DNA of 64,000 nucleotides. Source: an uncultured Nostocoides sp. GTDB taxonomy: Bacteria; Actinomycetota; Actinomycetes; Actinomycetales; Dermatophilaceae. Both the position numbers and the translations under genes were made by a program. A model generated the notes under the pieces. That model worked only from the letters and a program-made list of their open reading frames with translations, did not search any database and had not been told where the DNA came from. Below are positions 44,162 to 53,893 of this stretch, in pieces. Position 1 is the first letter of the stretch, and each line of letters starts with the position of its first letter. The stretch lies in contig CALMQX010000033.1 in NCBI GenBank assembly GCA_937873315.1, positions 304,795 to 368,794 of the forward strand. The letters run 5' to 3'.

Positions 44162-44812
44162 TCAGGGGGCCTCGATCGGGGTCCGTCCACGCATCAAGAG
44201 CCAGCCCATGGCCACGACGGCGGCAATGTACAGCGGCCACCCAAGGACGATCTTGGCCACCCCGAGGGCTGCGACATTGCCCGCCAGGTAGAGCGGCACC
44301 ATGATCCCTAGCCTGATCGCGTAGAGCGCCACCAGGACCCACGTCAGCCGAGTGCATACCGCCAACACCGCTGAATCCTTGCGCCAACCGAAGGGGTCCT
44401 GGGCGGCCTCAGGGTCGGTGGCCGCAAGCAAGAAGCCGACCATCGGGTAGCGCACCAGAATGCTGAGCAGGGTCAACGCACCGAAGACCGCCGACCAGAT
44501 CAAGCCACCCAAGAAGGCATCTTCAGCGCGACCGGACCGCAAAGCCAGGAATGCCGCGATGGCCGTGGGGAGCACGGAGGAAAGCGCGTAGCGCAACGAC
44601 GATCGTTGAGCCAAGCGCAGCGCCACCAGGAGTGCCACGACCGCCCCGGAAGCGATCACCGAGGACCGAACGTCCTTGGTCAGCGTCCAGGTGACCACAA
44701 AGGCGACGGTCGGCAGGCCGGTCTCGAGCCCTCCCCGCCAGCCGCCAAGGCCCTGCGCCAATCGCTCCCGGATCACCTGCTCCACGGTCTGCCCCGTGGT
44801 CCGCTCGCTCAT
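44162..44812 (-). CDS. DUF3159 membrane protein
   Basis: A 216-aa protein with about six membrane segments, an actinobacterial family of unknown function (M. tuberculosis Rv2693c position). ATG overlaps the OB-fold gene stop as ATGA, which fixes the start. Convergent with the RCK pair, 3 bases between stops. Confidence 0.92.
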   Translation of the reverse strand: MSERTTGQTVEQVIRERLAQGLGGWRGGLETGLPTVAFVVTWTLTKDVRSSVIASGAVVALLVALRLAQRSSLRYALSSVLPTAIAAFLALRSGRAEDAFLGGLIWSAVFGALTLLSILVRYPMVGFLLAATDPEAAQDPFGWRKDSAVLAVCTRLTWVLVALYAIRLGIMVPLYLAGNVAALGVAKIVLGWPLYIAAVVAMGWLLMRGRTPIEAP

Positions 44813-45165
44813 GAGGGCACGATGTCGTAGAAAGGGTTGTAGATCCGTCGAACGGACCCTGCGCACGACACTCGCCCCCGGGCCCTGATCGTCACGCCGG
44901 GCCGGATCCCGGCGATCTTGCGACGCCCCAGCCAGATCAACTCGACCGAGCCATGGCCGTCGAAGACCTCGGCCACCAGCGCCGGGACATTGCCTCGGGG
45001 CGGCAGGGTCACGGAACTGATCGAGCCCAGGACGACGGCTTCGGATCGATCGACGAGGTCGGAGCAGCGATCAACACCCGCAGCATGACCCTGGGCGCGC
45101 AACTCCTGCGCTTGTTGCTCGGCGGTCGTGCTCGCCAGGGCGGTGAGCCGGCCCCGCAGTCCCAT
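44809..45165 (-). CDS. OB-fold nucleic acid binding domain protein
   Basis: A 118-aa small OB-fold protein: VVLGSISSVTLPP then LVAEVFDGHGSVELIWLGRR and GRVSCAGSVRRIYNPFYDI, similar to tRNA-anticodon-type OB domains. Role unknown. Linked on both sides by 1- and 4-base overlaps (TGATG with DUF3710, ATGA with DUF3159). Confidence 0.9.
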   Translation of the reverse strand: MGLRGRLTALASTTAEQQAQELRAQGHAAGVDRCSDLVDRSEAVVLGSISSVTLPPRGNVPALVAEVFDGHGSVELIWLGRRKIAGIRPGVTIRARGRVSCAGSVRRIYNPFYDIVPS

Positions 45166-45929
45166 CAGCGAACCTCGGTGATCTCGGGTCCACGCTCGAA
45201 GGGGTTCAACTCGGTGTTCTCGTCGGCCGGGTCGGCCTCGATGCCGTGGGTCGCTGGATCCCCGGGAAGGGTGAGCGTGAGTGCCTCTCGAGGCGCCATG
45301 GGGTTGTCGCCTCGGCGCACAACAATGTCGCTGAAGAGCTCTTCCAAGGAGGCTCGGGCCGCTGGATCGATGGCAGCCTTCCCGGCGAACACCCCACGCA
45401 GGAACCAGCGCGGACCGTCAACGCCGACGAAGGTCACCGGAGCGAAAACCGTGCGGCCATCGGGGCCCGCCATCGGCATCCGGGTCAGCAACTCAGGACC
45501 GAAGGGCCCGTCCCGCTCCTCCACGGTGGCGCCGGCACCGCGCAGGTTGTCGCCGATCTCCGTACGGATCTCGTCCCAGAGCCCTTCGCTGCGCGGCGCG
45601 GCAAAAAGCTGCGCCTGAACACTGGACTCAACAACATCGTGGGTCGCTTCATCCTTGGACACCAGCATGACGCCGGTCACCTGTTGGGCGCTCTGGTCGA
45701 CCTCGAGTCGCAGTTCTAGTCCGGGTCGACCCGGGACTGCCAGGGCGCCTAAGTCGACACGCTCGCCGATGTCGGAGACCTCAGAGATATCCCATGGGCC
45801 GTGCGCCGAGCCACGAGCACGGATGGCGCTGGCGGCGTCATCGCTGTCGGACGGGCCGCTGACTTTGGGCACAGCGGAGGTACCCTCGGGGACCTCGTCG
45901 GCCTTGTTGCGGCGGCGGAAGATGCTCAC
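45165..45929 (-). CDS. DUF3710 family protein
   Basis: A 254-aa soluble protein, family restricted to actinobacteria, function unknown. It begins with SIFRRRNK and an acidic, Ser-rich stretch, then GPWDISEV and a beta-rich core. GTG overlaps the dut stop as GTGA, and AGGA lies upstream. Dosed together with dUTPase by coupling. Confidence 0.9.
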   Translation of the reverse strand: MSIFRRRNKADEVPEGTSAVPKVSGPSDSDDAASAIRARGSAHGPWDISEVSDIGERVDLGALAVPGRPGLELRLEVDQSAQQVTGVMLVSKDEATHDVVESSVQAQLFAAPRSEGLWDEIRTEIGDNLRGAGATVEERDGPFGPELLTRMPMAGPDGRTVFAPVTFVGVDGPRWFLRGVFAGKAAIDPAARASLEELFSDIVVRRGDNPMAPREALTLTLPGDPATHGIEADPADENTELNPFERGPEITEVR

Positions 45930-46411
45930 AGTGGTGCGTCCTGTCGTGCTGGGGAGTGAAAACCCCCGGTGGATCCGTGCCCAGTCTCTCCCCGAGCCGA
46001 CGACGGAAGCGAATCGGCTCGCTCGAAGGTGCCACAAAGGACCTCCTGAATCACCAGTTGGGCGATCCGATCACCCACTCGAATCGTGAACGGCTCACTG
46101 GGGTCCAGGTTGATGAGGTTGACCAGAATCTCGCCTCGGTAGCCGGCGTCGATGGTTCCCGGGGCATTGACGATGCTGATGCCATGCCGAGCGGCCAGGC
46201 CTGAGCGAGGGTGCACGAGGCCCACCGTGCCTTCAGGCAGCGCGATGGCGATCCCCGTGGGAATGAGCGCCCGCTCCCCTGGCTGCAAAGTCACTTCCGC
46301 CACCGACGTCAGGTCGGCCCCGGCGTCGCCATCGGTGGCATAGGTCGGTGCGGCGGCGTCCGGGTGGAGCGCCTTCCAGGTGACCGAAATCAGGCCGCGC
46401 ACTCGCGGCAT
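45926..46411 (-). CDS. dut: deoxyuridine 5'-triphosphate nucleotidohydrolase
   Basis: A 161-aa trimeric dUTPase converting dUTP to dUMP and PPi, which keeps uracil out of DNA and feeds dTMP synthesis. Motifs: [40 protein letters not shown] and C-terminal [15 protein letters not shown] at 46411 overlaps the DUF4193 gene by 22 bases in another frame; GTG at 46402 would cut this to 13. Confidence 0.96.
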   Translation of the reverse strand: MPRVRGLISVTWKALHPDAAAPTYATDGDAGADLTSVAEVTLQPGERALIPTGIAIALPEGTVGLVHPRSGLAARHGISIVNAPGTIDAGYRGEILVNLINLDPSEPFTIRVGDRIAQLVIQEVLCGTFERADSLPSSARGETGHGSTGGFHSPARQDAPL

Positions 46412-46689
46412 ACCATCTGGCCGTTCTTGTCGCTGGCCAGCTGACTGCGGTGGTGCACCAGGAAGCACCGGGAGCAGGTGAATTCGTCGGCCTGCCGCGG
46501 CAGAACCCGCACGGAGAGCTCCTCGCCGGAGAGGTCGGCACCCGGAAGCTCGAAGCCCTCGGCATGCTCGGTTTCGTCCACGTCGACACTCGACGTGCGC
46601 GAGTCCACCCGGCGAGCCTTGAGTTCCTCGATCGAGTCCTCGTTCAGTTCGTCGTCGGTCTTGCGCGGTGCGTCGTAGTCGGTTGCCAT
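46390..46689 (-). CDS. DUF4193 zinc-ribbon protein
   Basis: A 99-aa acidic protein ending in a small Cys4 module: TCSRC ... VCREC. Metal binding is evident; function unknown. Conserved actinobacterial neighbour of dut and suhB. The ATG codon of dut lies within its CREC-coding segment. Confidence 0.93.
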   Translation of the reverse strand: MATDYDAPRKTDDELNEDSIEELKARRVDSRTSSVDVDETEHAEGFELPGADLSGEELSVRVLPRQADEFTCSRCFLVHHRSQLASDKNGQMVCRECAA

Positions 46690-46777
46690 CGAAATGCCTG
46701 CCTTCATCAAGGTTGCGATCGTGCGCGGCGATTGTGCCCCATCACCGCCAGATTTGCCACGTGAGCGCTCGAACGGC

Positions 46778-47623
46778 TCAGATAATTCCCGACGAACGAT
46801 AGGCGCCGAGGACCAGAGCCGGAAATTCGGGGTCCAATCCTGGGGCACATCCCCAGGCCAGCGTGCTGTCCGGCCCACTGGCCTCCGGCCCCCCGACGCG
46901 CGCGCCGGCTTCGACCGCGATCAACCAACCCGCCGCGAGATCCCAGGGGTTGAGACAACTCTCAAAGAAGCCATCCAGTGAGCCTTCGGCCAGCAAACAC
47001 AGATCCAGCGCCGCACTTCCCAGGCGCCTGATGTCGCGGATGGAACCGATCACCTGCGCCAGGGCGCTCGCCTGGGCAACCCGCCGCTGGGCGTCATACG
47101 AGAAGCCTGTTCCCACCAAGGCCCGCGGCAGGTCGCGACATGCGGACGCCTGGAGACGCTCAGTGGCGTGTTCGGACCAGCGCACCGCGCCATGCCCGCG
47201 GGCTGCCCCCCAGGCCAGCCCCAGCGCCGGCGCCACCACTGCACCCGCTAAAGGGCGCCAGGCGCCCCACACGCTCGGGTCACCTTCCACGGCGGCCACG
47301 CTCACGGCATAGAACGGCAGGCGATAGAGGTAGTTGGTGGTCCCGTCGATCGGATCGACCACCCAGGTGATCCCCGTGCGACCGCTCCGGCCGCCTTCTT
47401 CCTCACCCAGCACCGCGTCATCCGGCCGCGCCTGGGCCAAGGCCGTAAGGATGCGAGCTTGGGCAGCTTGGTCCATCTCGGTCACCACGTCCACATCGCT
47501 GGACTTGGTCGAGAAGCGCAGCGCCCCCGGACGGTGATCAAGGACCAATCTGCCTGCCTCGGCCGCGACCTCCCGAGCGAGATCGCGCAGTTCGAGTAGC
47601 GCCGGTGAGGTGGGGGCGGACAC
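46778..47623 (-). CDS. inositol monophosphatase family protein
   Basis: A 281-aa Mg-dependent phosphatase: GEEEGG (metal Glu), DPIDGTTNYLYRLP signature, and NPWDLAAGWLIAVEAGA. Likely hydrolyses inositol-1-phosphate or a similar sugar phosphate; SuhB-like. GTG at 47623 is preferred because TAGGTT lies 6 bases upstream; a GTG two codons earlier abuts that hexamer. Confidence 0.92.
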   Translation of the reverse strand: MSAPTSPALLELRDLAREVAAEAGRLVLDHRPGALRFSTKSSDVDVVTEMDQAAQARILTALAQARPDDAVLGEEEGGRSGRTGITWVVDPIDGTTNYLYRLPFYAVSVAAVEGDPSVWGAWRPLAGAVVAPALGLAWGAARGHGAVRWSEHATERLQASACRDLPRALVGTGFSYDAQRRVAQASALAQVIGSIRDIRRLGSAALDLCLLAEGSLDGFFESCLNPWDLAAGWLIAVEAGARVGGPEASGPDSTLAWGCAPGLDPEFPALVLGAYRSSGII

Positions 47624-47629
47624 GGCCAC

Positions 47630-47635
47630 AACCTA
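47630..47635 (-). promoter_or_regulatory. -10 element, leaderless promoter of the inositol monophosphatase gene
   Basis: TAGGTT on the minus strand, 6 bases before GTG. The rest of the 106-base gap to sepH contains the sepH ribosome site; I cannot assign the sepH promoter with confidence. Confidence 0.5.
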
Positions 47636-47729
47636 GCGTCTCAGCGCACGACCTCGGCGTGGGAACCGCGCTGCTCGGGTACAACGTGTCAGAGTCGGGT
47701 GACGTACGAGTACCCCCGAGGAGCCCACG

Positions 47730-48761
47730 ATGCGCGAGCTGCGACTAATCGGCGTCCACGACGACGGCCAACGCCTCGTCCTGCGCGACGGCGATGGAAA
47801 GCAGTATGTCGTGGCCCTTGACGAGGCACTGCGCGCTGCCGCTCGGCGGGATCGTCCGGCCTTGGGGCAGCTGCAGATCGCCATGGAGGGCGGCGCCAGT
47901 CCCCGCGAAGTGCAGTCCATGATTCGCGCTGGGCTGACCGCGGACGAAGCCGCGCATCGCAGCGGCTGGACCGTGGAGAAGGTGCGCAAGTTTGAGGGCC
48001 CGATCCTGGCCGAGCGTGAATACATAGCCGGCAAGGCGAGAGAATGTGCCGTCGAGCCCCGGGGTGAACGTCCGACGACGCTCACCAGCAGAGTCGAGCG
48101 GCGTCTGCGGGACCGCGGCGTGGATCCGGCCGAGGCCACCTGGGACTCCTCGCGCGACGAGAGCGGGGTCTGGACAGTTCAGCTGGCTTTCGAGGCCGGC
48201 GGTCGCGAACGACTGGCGCGCTGGCGCTACGAACCGCTGGGCGGCTCGGTTCTCCCTACCAACGACGAGGCACGCTGGATGAGCGAGCCGGACTCCGCCG
48301 GGCCCATCCCAGCGCCCCATGTCCTGCCCGGCGACGATCCGCTGTCCATGGTCTACGACATCGAAGCCGATGGTGGGGTACGGCCCCGGGAGCACCGTCG
48401 AGGCTCTGACGATCCGGTTGACCTGATGGCCGCCATGCGGGACCAGTCGCGGCTGGCCCGGCGCACGCGACGTCGTGGACCGGCCACAGCACCGCGAGGT
48501 CTGGTGGAAGTGCCCGAAGCCCTCCCCATCGACGAGCTACTCATCGACCCGGCCACTGCACCGGAACCGCCGGTGGCCAGGGCAGCGCACCCGGTCGAGT
48601 CTCATCTCAACGATGAGGACTTTGCCGAGGAGAGCGACGACATCGCGGCCACCGAGGAGAAAGCGGTGCCGCAGGAGCGTGCTGGGCGGCGCCAGGGGCG
48701 ACCCAAGGTGCCCACCTGGGACGAGATCGTCTTTGGCACCAAAGGTTCCGGTCAGTCCTAA
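47730..48761 (+). CDS. sepH: septation protein SepH (DUF3071)
   Basis: A 343-aa actinobacterial cell-division protein that promotes FtsZ assembly. The N-terminal domain (about 1-170) opens RELRLIGVHDDGQRLVL and includes a helix-turn-helix (TADEAAHRSGWTVEKVRKFEGP). A long disordered acidic/basic middle ends in the conserved C-terminal RRQGRPKVPTWDEIVFG. GAGGAG precedes the ATG. Convergent with tdk, overlapping by 4 bases. Confidence 0.95.
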   Translation: MRELRLIGVHDDGQRLVLRDGDGKQYVVALDEALRAAARRDRPALGQLQIAMEGGASPREVQSMIRAGLTADEAAHRSGWTVEKVRKFEGPILAEREYIAGKARECAVEPRGERPTTLTSRVERRLRDRGVDPAEATWDSSRDESGVWTVQLAFEAGGRERLARWRYEPLGGSVLPTNDEARWMSEPDSAGPIPAPHVLPGDDPLSMVYDIEADGGVRPREHRRGSDDPVDLMAAMRDQSRLARRTRRRGPATAPRGLVEVPEALPIDELLIDPATAPEPPVARAAHPVESHLNDEDFAEESDDIAATEEKAVPQERAGRRQGRPKVPTWDEIVFGTKGSGQS

Positions 48762-49438
48762 CCGCCTGGTCGTGGCACCGGACACACGTCGAGATCGAAG
48801 GGCAGCACGTCGGTCGAGGGCGAGGCGGCCCGGGCAGCTTGGCTGTTCATCCGCCGCATGAAATGCCGGCGGCAGAGCACTTCGTATTCCACAACGCCGG
48901 CGTCTGCCGCGGCGGTATCACCGACGACGACCTGCTCACCCTCGATGACCATCACGCCGTCGACGACGCGCGCATTGTGCGTCGCCCGAGCACCACACCA
49001 GCACAGGGCTTCGACTTGGAGGACTTGGACCCGGTCGGCCAACTCGATCAGTCGACGGCTTCCCGGGAAGAGTTGAGTCCGGAAGTCTGCGGTAATCCCG
49101 AAGGCGTGCACGTCGATGCCCAGCTCATCCACCAGGCGAGCCAATTGCTCGACCTGGGCCGGAGTGTAGAACTGAGCCTCATCGCAGATGAGGTAGTCCA
49201 CCCGGGAGCCACGAGTCAGGCAGTCCACGGCAAGGTCCCAGAAGTCGACTTCGTCGGTGACCTCGATGCTGGGGACGGCCAGGCCGAGGCGCGAGGACAA
49301 TACCGACTCGCCGGCGCGGTCGAGCTTGGTGAAGATCAGCCCCTGACGGCCCCGCTGACGATTGTTGTGGTCCATTTGAAGCGCCAGGGTGGACTTGCCG
49401 CAGTCCATCGTCCCCGAGAAGAAGACCAACTCAGCCAC
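48758..49438 (-). CDS. tdk: thymidine kinase
   Basis: A 226-aa type II thymidine kinase for dTMP salvage. Walker A FFSGTMDCGKSTLAL, ICDEAQFYT (Walker B and catalytic Glu), the lid and a partial Zn site (CWCGA ... CRRHF). The GTG start overlaps the upstream phosphatase gene by 8 bases; longer upstream ORF is that gene's shadow. Confidence 0.95.
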   Translation of the reverse strand: MAELVFFSGTMDCGKSTLALQMDHNNRQRGRQGLIFTKLDRAGESVLSSRLGLAVPSIEVTDEVDFWDLAVDCLTRGSRVDYLICDEAQFYTPAQVEQLARLVDELGIDVHAFGITADFRTQLFPGSRRLIELADRVQVLQVEALCWCGARATHNARVVDGVMVIEGEQVVVGDTAAADAGVVEYEVLCRRHFMRRMNSQAARAASPSTDVLPFDLDVCPVPRPGG

Positions 49439-50576
49439 GACTGCCCTCCGCGACGTGAACGAACGGAATGCCAAGTTCCTCAGGCGTGATGGAGCCGTGC
49501 AATCCCTTGAGCGCGAGGACGTTGGCGTTATCCCGCGTGGAGTCGACCACCGAAAAGCCCGGACCCATGACCGCCAGGATGTCCCCGATTCTGGGCAGAT
49601 TGTCGGGCTCGACCGGCCCAAACCAGTTGCGAGACAAGGCGTCCTCTCGGGTGAGCACCACGGCCCGCTCCCCCAGGGCGGCCTGCCATGCCGCGAGGAC
49701 GTCGGCTGCCGCCCCCGGCTCGCAGTACAGCTGGCGTGCGCGGGGCTCACCCCCCAGATGCCGAATGCCGCGGGTCAACGCGGGCTCGTAGGCAAGGTCA
49801 ACTCTCGTCTCGTGAGGCACCAGCATCATGCCGTGATCGGCGGTAATGCTGAGCGAGCAACCGGAGGGCAAGGAAGCCGCGAGCCGAGCCAACTCGCGGT
49901 CCACCGCTTCCACCTCCGCGCCCCACTCCCAGGACTCCGGTCCGAAGACATGCCCCACCGTGTCCACCTGTGCCCAATAGGCATAGATCAGCGAGCGCTG
50001 CCCGCTGGCCAATACCCCGAGCACGGCGTCGATGCACTCCGGCCAGGTCCCCGCGGCAATGAAGCGGCCGCCGCGCAGGGCCGCCCGGCTCAAGCCAGAG
50101 CCTTCGAAGTGTGCGGGGCCGATGGAGACCACCTCGATGCCAGCGGCGGCTACGAGTTCGAGCACGGTGTCGTGCGGCTGCCACTCCTCAGGCACTGGGC
50201 CGTCCTTCCAGGACAGCTCGTTGACGAGGCGATCGGCCTGCGGCATAAGGACCTCATAGCCGAGCAGGCCATGGGTACCGGGCAGCAGCCCCGTGCCGAA
50301 AGATCCCATTGAGGTGGCCGTCGTTGACGGGTGCCCACAGATGATCCGGGTGGTGCCAGCGCGTTGCGCGCGCAGCCACGGGGCATGTCCTCCCCGGCGC
50401 TCCAACTGGTCGTAGCCGAGTCCGTCGATCAGCGCCACGACCGCGCTGTGGGCAGGCTCCAGGTCGAAGGCGGCGCGCCGAGGCGGGGGCATCGAGACAC
50501 CCAGGCTCGCGGCAATGCTGGGCAGGACGTCAGCGAGCGAACCCCCGGCATAGTCGACGGGGAGAAGTCCGTGCAT
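49431..50576 (-). CDS. alkaline phosphatase superfamily nucleotide pyrophosphatase/phosphodiesterase
   Basis: A 381-aa soluble enzyme of the NPP type. Metal and nucleophile residues: Asp in ALIDGLGY (51), Thr in PSTTATSMG (about 85), DTVGH (about 210), TADHG (about 250) and His in GLHGS (about 368). No signal peptide, so it acts in the cytoplasm, perhaps on nucleotide or sugar-nucleotide phosphodiesters. ATG overlaps the DUF5998 stop by one base. Confidence 0.92.
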   Translation of the reverse strand: MHGLLPVDYAGGSLADVLPSIAASLGVSMPPPRRAAFDLEPAHSAVVALIDGLGYDQLERRGGHAPWLRAQRAGTTRIICGHPSTTATSMGSFGTGLLPGTHGLLGYEVLMPQADRLVNELSWKDGPVPEEWQPHDTVLELVAAAGIEVVSIGPAHFEGSGLSRAALRGGRFIAAGTWPECIDAVLGVLASGQRSLIYAYWAQVDTVGHVFGPESWEWGAEVEAVDRELARLAASLPSGCSLSITADHGMMLVPHETRVDLAYEPALTRGIRHLGGEPRARQLYCEPGAAADVLAAWQAALGERAVVLTREDALSRNWFGPVEPDNLPRIGDILAVMGPGFSVVDSTRDNANVLALKGLHGSITPEELGIPFVHVAEGSRG

Positions 50577-51193
50577 CAGCGACCCTGGCCAACGACACTG
50601 GAGAGCGCACGGGAGAAGGCCATCGCCTCTTCGAGGGCAGCCGACCCGTCGGCCGCCGCCGAGATCCGTAAGACGAGGTCGTCTCCGGTGATGGTGCCTT
50701 CAAAGCCGTGATCGGCTTCGCAGTTGGGGTCCGCGCAGGAGGCCGGCATGAGGTCGACTCGCGACACCGTCCCCCACCCGACCGTCAGGGTGAGCTCCCG
50801 ACCGAAACTCCCGGGCCGATAGCTGAGGGGATCCTCCACGACGTGGGTCAACATGACCGCCCGCACAGACGACAGCGGGATGGACTCGGTGGTTGCCGTG
50901 GCGATATCCCGGACCTCGGGGTTGTCATCCGAGCGGTCATCTGCGTGGGCGATCACCAGCCGAGTGGGCGTCAGAGCCAGGACCGTGACGTGGCGCAAGA
51001 CCACATCGCGGTCAAAGGTGGTCTCCTGGTGCACCAGGTGCGCGGCCACCGTCTCGGTCCCCACCGCCGCGAGCATGACATCAGCAACCAGGGCCGGAAA
51101 GTAGCCCGCTCGCTCGATGGAGGCGAGCAAGGCGCTCGGCAGCGTGGGCACAGCGGAAGGCGACGTCATCCCCCCATTGTGGGGCACGCTCAC
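50576..51193 (-). CDS. DUF5998 family protein
   Basis: A 205-aa cytoplasmic protein found mainly in actinobacteria next to the AlkP-type gene. Visible: LLASIERAGYFPALVADV, an HQETTFDRDVV strand, a CADPNCEADHG Cys motif that may bind metal, and a C-terminal helix. Function unknown. GTG overlaps the stop of the acetyltransferase gene as GTGA. Confidence 0.88.
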   Translation of the reverse strand: MSVPHNGGMTSPSAVPTLPSALLASIERAGYFPALVADVMLAAVGTETVAAHLVHQETTFDRDVVLRHVTVLALTPTRLVIAHADDRSDDNPEVRDIATATTESIPLSSVRAVMLTHVVEDPLSYRPGSFGRELTLTVGWGTVSRVDLMPASCADPNCEADHGFEGTITGDDLVLRISAAADGSAALEEAMAFSRALSSVVGQGR

Positions 51194-53862
51194 GTCAGTG
51201 ACCGCCGTCCCGGGTCAGTCCGTCGCGGCGCTGGGGCGATCGTGATGTCCGCGCCGAGAACATCGGCCCCGCCGGCATGGGCGTTGACGGTGTTGAGGGC
51301 CAGCGAGGCGATTTCGGGCAGGTCGTCGGCCATGACCGAGACCCTGGCAATCATCTCGGCCAGGGCGCTTTGGTCGACCGGCTCGCCGCCTTCGTGACCG
51401 CTGAGCAAAGGTGCGCCCTTGATCGAGGTCAACAACTCGGTAACCGTGACGTCGGTCAAGGGCGGAATGCGGTAGGCCACATCCCCCAGCAACTCTCGGG
51501 CCAAGCCGGCCAGGCTGAAGCCGATCACCGGTCCAAAGAGCGGATCCTCATCTGAGGTGATCACGCAGGGGACCCCGACCGTTGCCATCCGCTGAACCAC
51601 GAAGCGATCGGCGCCCAGGGGTTTGAGGGTTTCCGTGAGTGAATTCCACGCCTCGATGAGCGCCTCGGGGGTACGCAGGTCGATCCGGACACCTTTGACG
51701 CCGCCCTGGCGACGAACGGACTTCGCGGTGGACTTCAGCACCACCGGGTAGCCAACCTCGGCCGCTGCGGCCAGGGCTTCCTCGGCATTCGCCACGGCGC
51801 GCTGCGGCCAGACCTCAATGCCGTATGCCGCCAGCAGCGCCGAGGCCTCGTCGTGCGTCAATCGGCGCCCCTTCGGGTGAATCGAGAGCACCGTATTGAC
51901 GATGTCCTCGGCAATCCGCCGATTGATGCCGCTCGGCGCCACCTCGGTGCCATGATCCCTGGCTGCCCACTGCGCGTATCTGGTGACCGTCGCCAAAGCG
52001 CGCACCGCATCCTCGGGCATCGCGTACACCGGGATCGCGCGCCCTTCGTCCTCGCCGGTACCGGCCAGTGTCTTGGAGCCGTCATCAACCCCTCGCATCC
52101 CGAGGAAGGTCGCAGCCACCGGCTTCGCGGCGCCGGCAGCAGCCGCCCGGACGGCGGCCCCCACTTCCTCATCGACGGTGATCAGTGGCGGAATGAAGCA
52201 GGTCAGCACGGAGTCCACGTCCGGGTCGGCGAAGGCGGCTTCGAGAGCGACCTGGAACTCATGGGCACTCGCCTCGGAGGGCAGCGACACCGGACCGTGG
52301 GTCACCCGCAATCCGAAACTGTCCGCGGCATCGGCCGTCAGCGTCCCCAGCGCATCAGAGTTGCCCACGATGGCCACCCGGTCCCCGCCCGGCAGCGGCT
52401 GATTGACGACGAGCTGAGCAACGTCAAAGAGCTGATGAACATTGTCCACGCGCATCACGCCGGCTTGTTTGAGCATCGCCGAGAAGACCTCGGGGCGAGC
52501 CCTGGTATGCCGAACCTTGTGTCCCGGCGGCACGCCGTGCCGAGAGGCGCCTGACTTCACGACGACGACGGGCTTGATGACGGCCAGGTTGCGCGCGATC
52601 CGCGAGAACTTGCGGGGATTTCCCATGGATTCCAGGTAGAGCCCGACCACGGTGGTCTGCTCATCGTCGATCCAGTACTGCATGAAGTCATTGCCCGACA
52701 CATCCGCCCGGTTTCCGGCGGAGGCAAAGGTCGACAGTCCCAAGCGGCGGCGAGCGGCGGATGCGAGGACCGCGATAGAGAGTGCTCCGGATTGGGCAAA
52801 GAGGCCCAGGTGTCCCGGTGGCGGCAGTGTGGGGGCCAACGAGGCATTGAGCCGAACCTCGGGGCTGTTGTTGATCAGACCGAAGCTATTGGGCCCGACA
52901 ACCCGCATGCCGGAGCCGCGGGCCCGCCGCACCAATTCGGCCTGCCGCCGGGCTCCCTCCTTGCCGGCTTCGGCGAAGCCCGAACTCATGACCAGCAGAG
53001 CCTTGACCTCGGCAGCCGCGCATTCGTCGACCACTTCGAGCACCGCGTGCGCCGGCACGGTCACGATGGCCAAGTCGACCGGCTCGGGGATCGCGCTCAC
53101 CGAGGGATACGCGTGGTGGTCGGCGATGGATTCCGCATTGGGGTTGACCGGGTAGATCGATCCCGCAAAGCCCTCGGCCAGCAGCCGGTTGAGCACGGTG
53201 TTGCCCACCGTGTCGGTGCGCCGACTGGCGCCAATCACCGCGACCGAGCGCGGGTGCAGCAGTGCGCGCACGCTCACCGCCTCGGCCCGGTGCTCTCGGG
53301 ACATCGCGACAGCTTTGGACCGGTCGGTGGGCTCGATATCGAACTCAACCTGCACCACGCCGTCCTCGACCCGGCGCTTTACGGCATAACCCGCCTCCGA
53401 GAAGACCGCAAGCATCCGGCGATTGTGCGGCAGCACCTCGGCCGTGAACTTGGCCAGACCCATGTCTTGGCCGATTGCGGCCAAGTGCTCGAGGAGGACC
53501 GAGCCGATCCCCTTGCCCTGGTAGTGATCGGAGATATTGAAGGCGACCTCAGCGCTGCGGGTGTCGATCCGGTCATAGCGCCCGATCCCGATGATGTCCT
53601 CCCGCATGGTCACCACGAGGGCCACCCGGTCGACATAGTCCACATGCGTGAATCGATGGACGTCTCGGTCGGAGAGCTGACGCAGCGGGGCAAAGAAGCG
53701 GAAGTAGATCGACTCCTCCGATTGGCCCGCGTGGAAGCGGTGAACGCCCTCAACATCGGATGGTCGAATGGGGCGTAGGTGCGCCACGGTGCCATCACGA
53801 AGGACGACGTCGGCCTCCCACTGCGTCGGATACCCAGGGGGAAGCGAGTCCTCTTCCGTCAT
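51190..53862 (-). CDS. Pat-like protein: GNAT acetyltransferase fused to NDP-forming acyl-CoA synthetase
   Basis: An 890-aa fusion: GNAT domain at about 20-180 (GKGIGSVLLEHL acetyl-CoA loop), CoA-binding domain from about 200 (VAVIGASRRTDTVG), succinyl-CoA-ligase-like segment (about 350-510), and ATP-grasp domain at about 660-880. GNAT-first order is the actinobacterial form of protein lysine acetyltransferase Pat, which controls acyl-CoA synthetases. The usual HTGALAG stretch around the synthetase His reads RHTRARPE, so the synthetase half may be regulatory. GGAGG precedes the ATG at 8 bases. First gene of a four-gene coupled operon. Confidence 0.92.
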   Translation of the reverse strand: MTEEDSLPPGYPTQWEADVVLRDGTVAHLRPIRPSDVEGVHRFHAGQSEESIYFRFFAPLRQLSDRDVHRFTHVDYVDRVALVVTMREDIIGIGRYDRIDTRSAEVAFNISDHYQGKGIGSVLLEHLAAIGQDMGLAKFTAEVLPHNRRMLAVFSEAGYAVKRRVEDGVVQVEFDIEPTDRSKAVAMSREHRAEAVSVRALLHPRSVAVIGASRRTDTVGNTVLNRLLAEGFAGSIYPVNPNAESIADHHAYPSVSAIPEPVDLAIVTVPAHAVLEVVDECAAAEVKALLVMSSGFAEAGKEGARRQAELVRRARGSGMRVVGPNSFGLINNSPEVRLNASLAPTLPPPGHLGLFAQSGALSIAVLASAARRRLGLSTFASAGNRADVSGNDFMQYWIDDEQTTVVGLYLESMGNPRKFSRIARNLAVIKPVVVVKSGASRHGVPPGHKVRHTRARPEVFSAMLKQAGVMRVDNVHQLFDVAQLVVNQPLPGGDRVAIVGNSDALGTLTADAADSFGLRVTHGPVSLPSEASAHEFQVALEAAFADPDVDSVLTCFIPPLITVDEEVGAAVRAAAAGAAKPVAATFLGMRGVDDGSKTLAGTGEDEGRAIPVYAMPEDAVRALATVTRYAQWAARDHGTEVAPSGINRRIAEDIVNTVLSIHPKGRRLTHDEASALLAAYGIEVWPQRAVANAEEALAAAAEVGYPVVLKSTAKSVRRQGGVKGVRIDLRTPEALIEAWNSLTETLKPLGADRFVVQRMATVGVPCVITSDEDPLFGPVIGFSLAGLARELLGDVAYRIPPLTDVTVTELLTSIKGAPLLSGHEGGEPVDQSALAEMIARVSVMADDLPEIASLALNTVNAHAGGADVLGADITIAPAPRRTDPGRRSLT

Positions 53863-53893
53863 GAGTCCATCCTCCCACCGGCACACTGGAGGC

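Noticed and set aside
47655..47705. ECF sigma-factor promoter of sepH (GGAAC ... CGTG)
   Set aside because: Spacing is 18 and the -10 is a poor match; similar strings are expected by chance.
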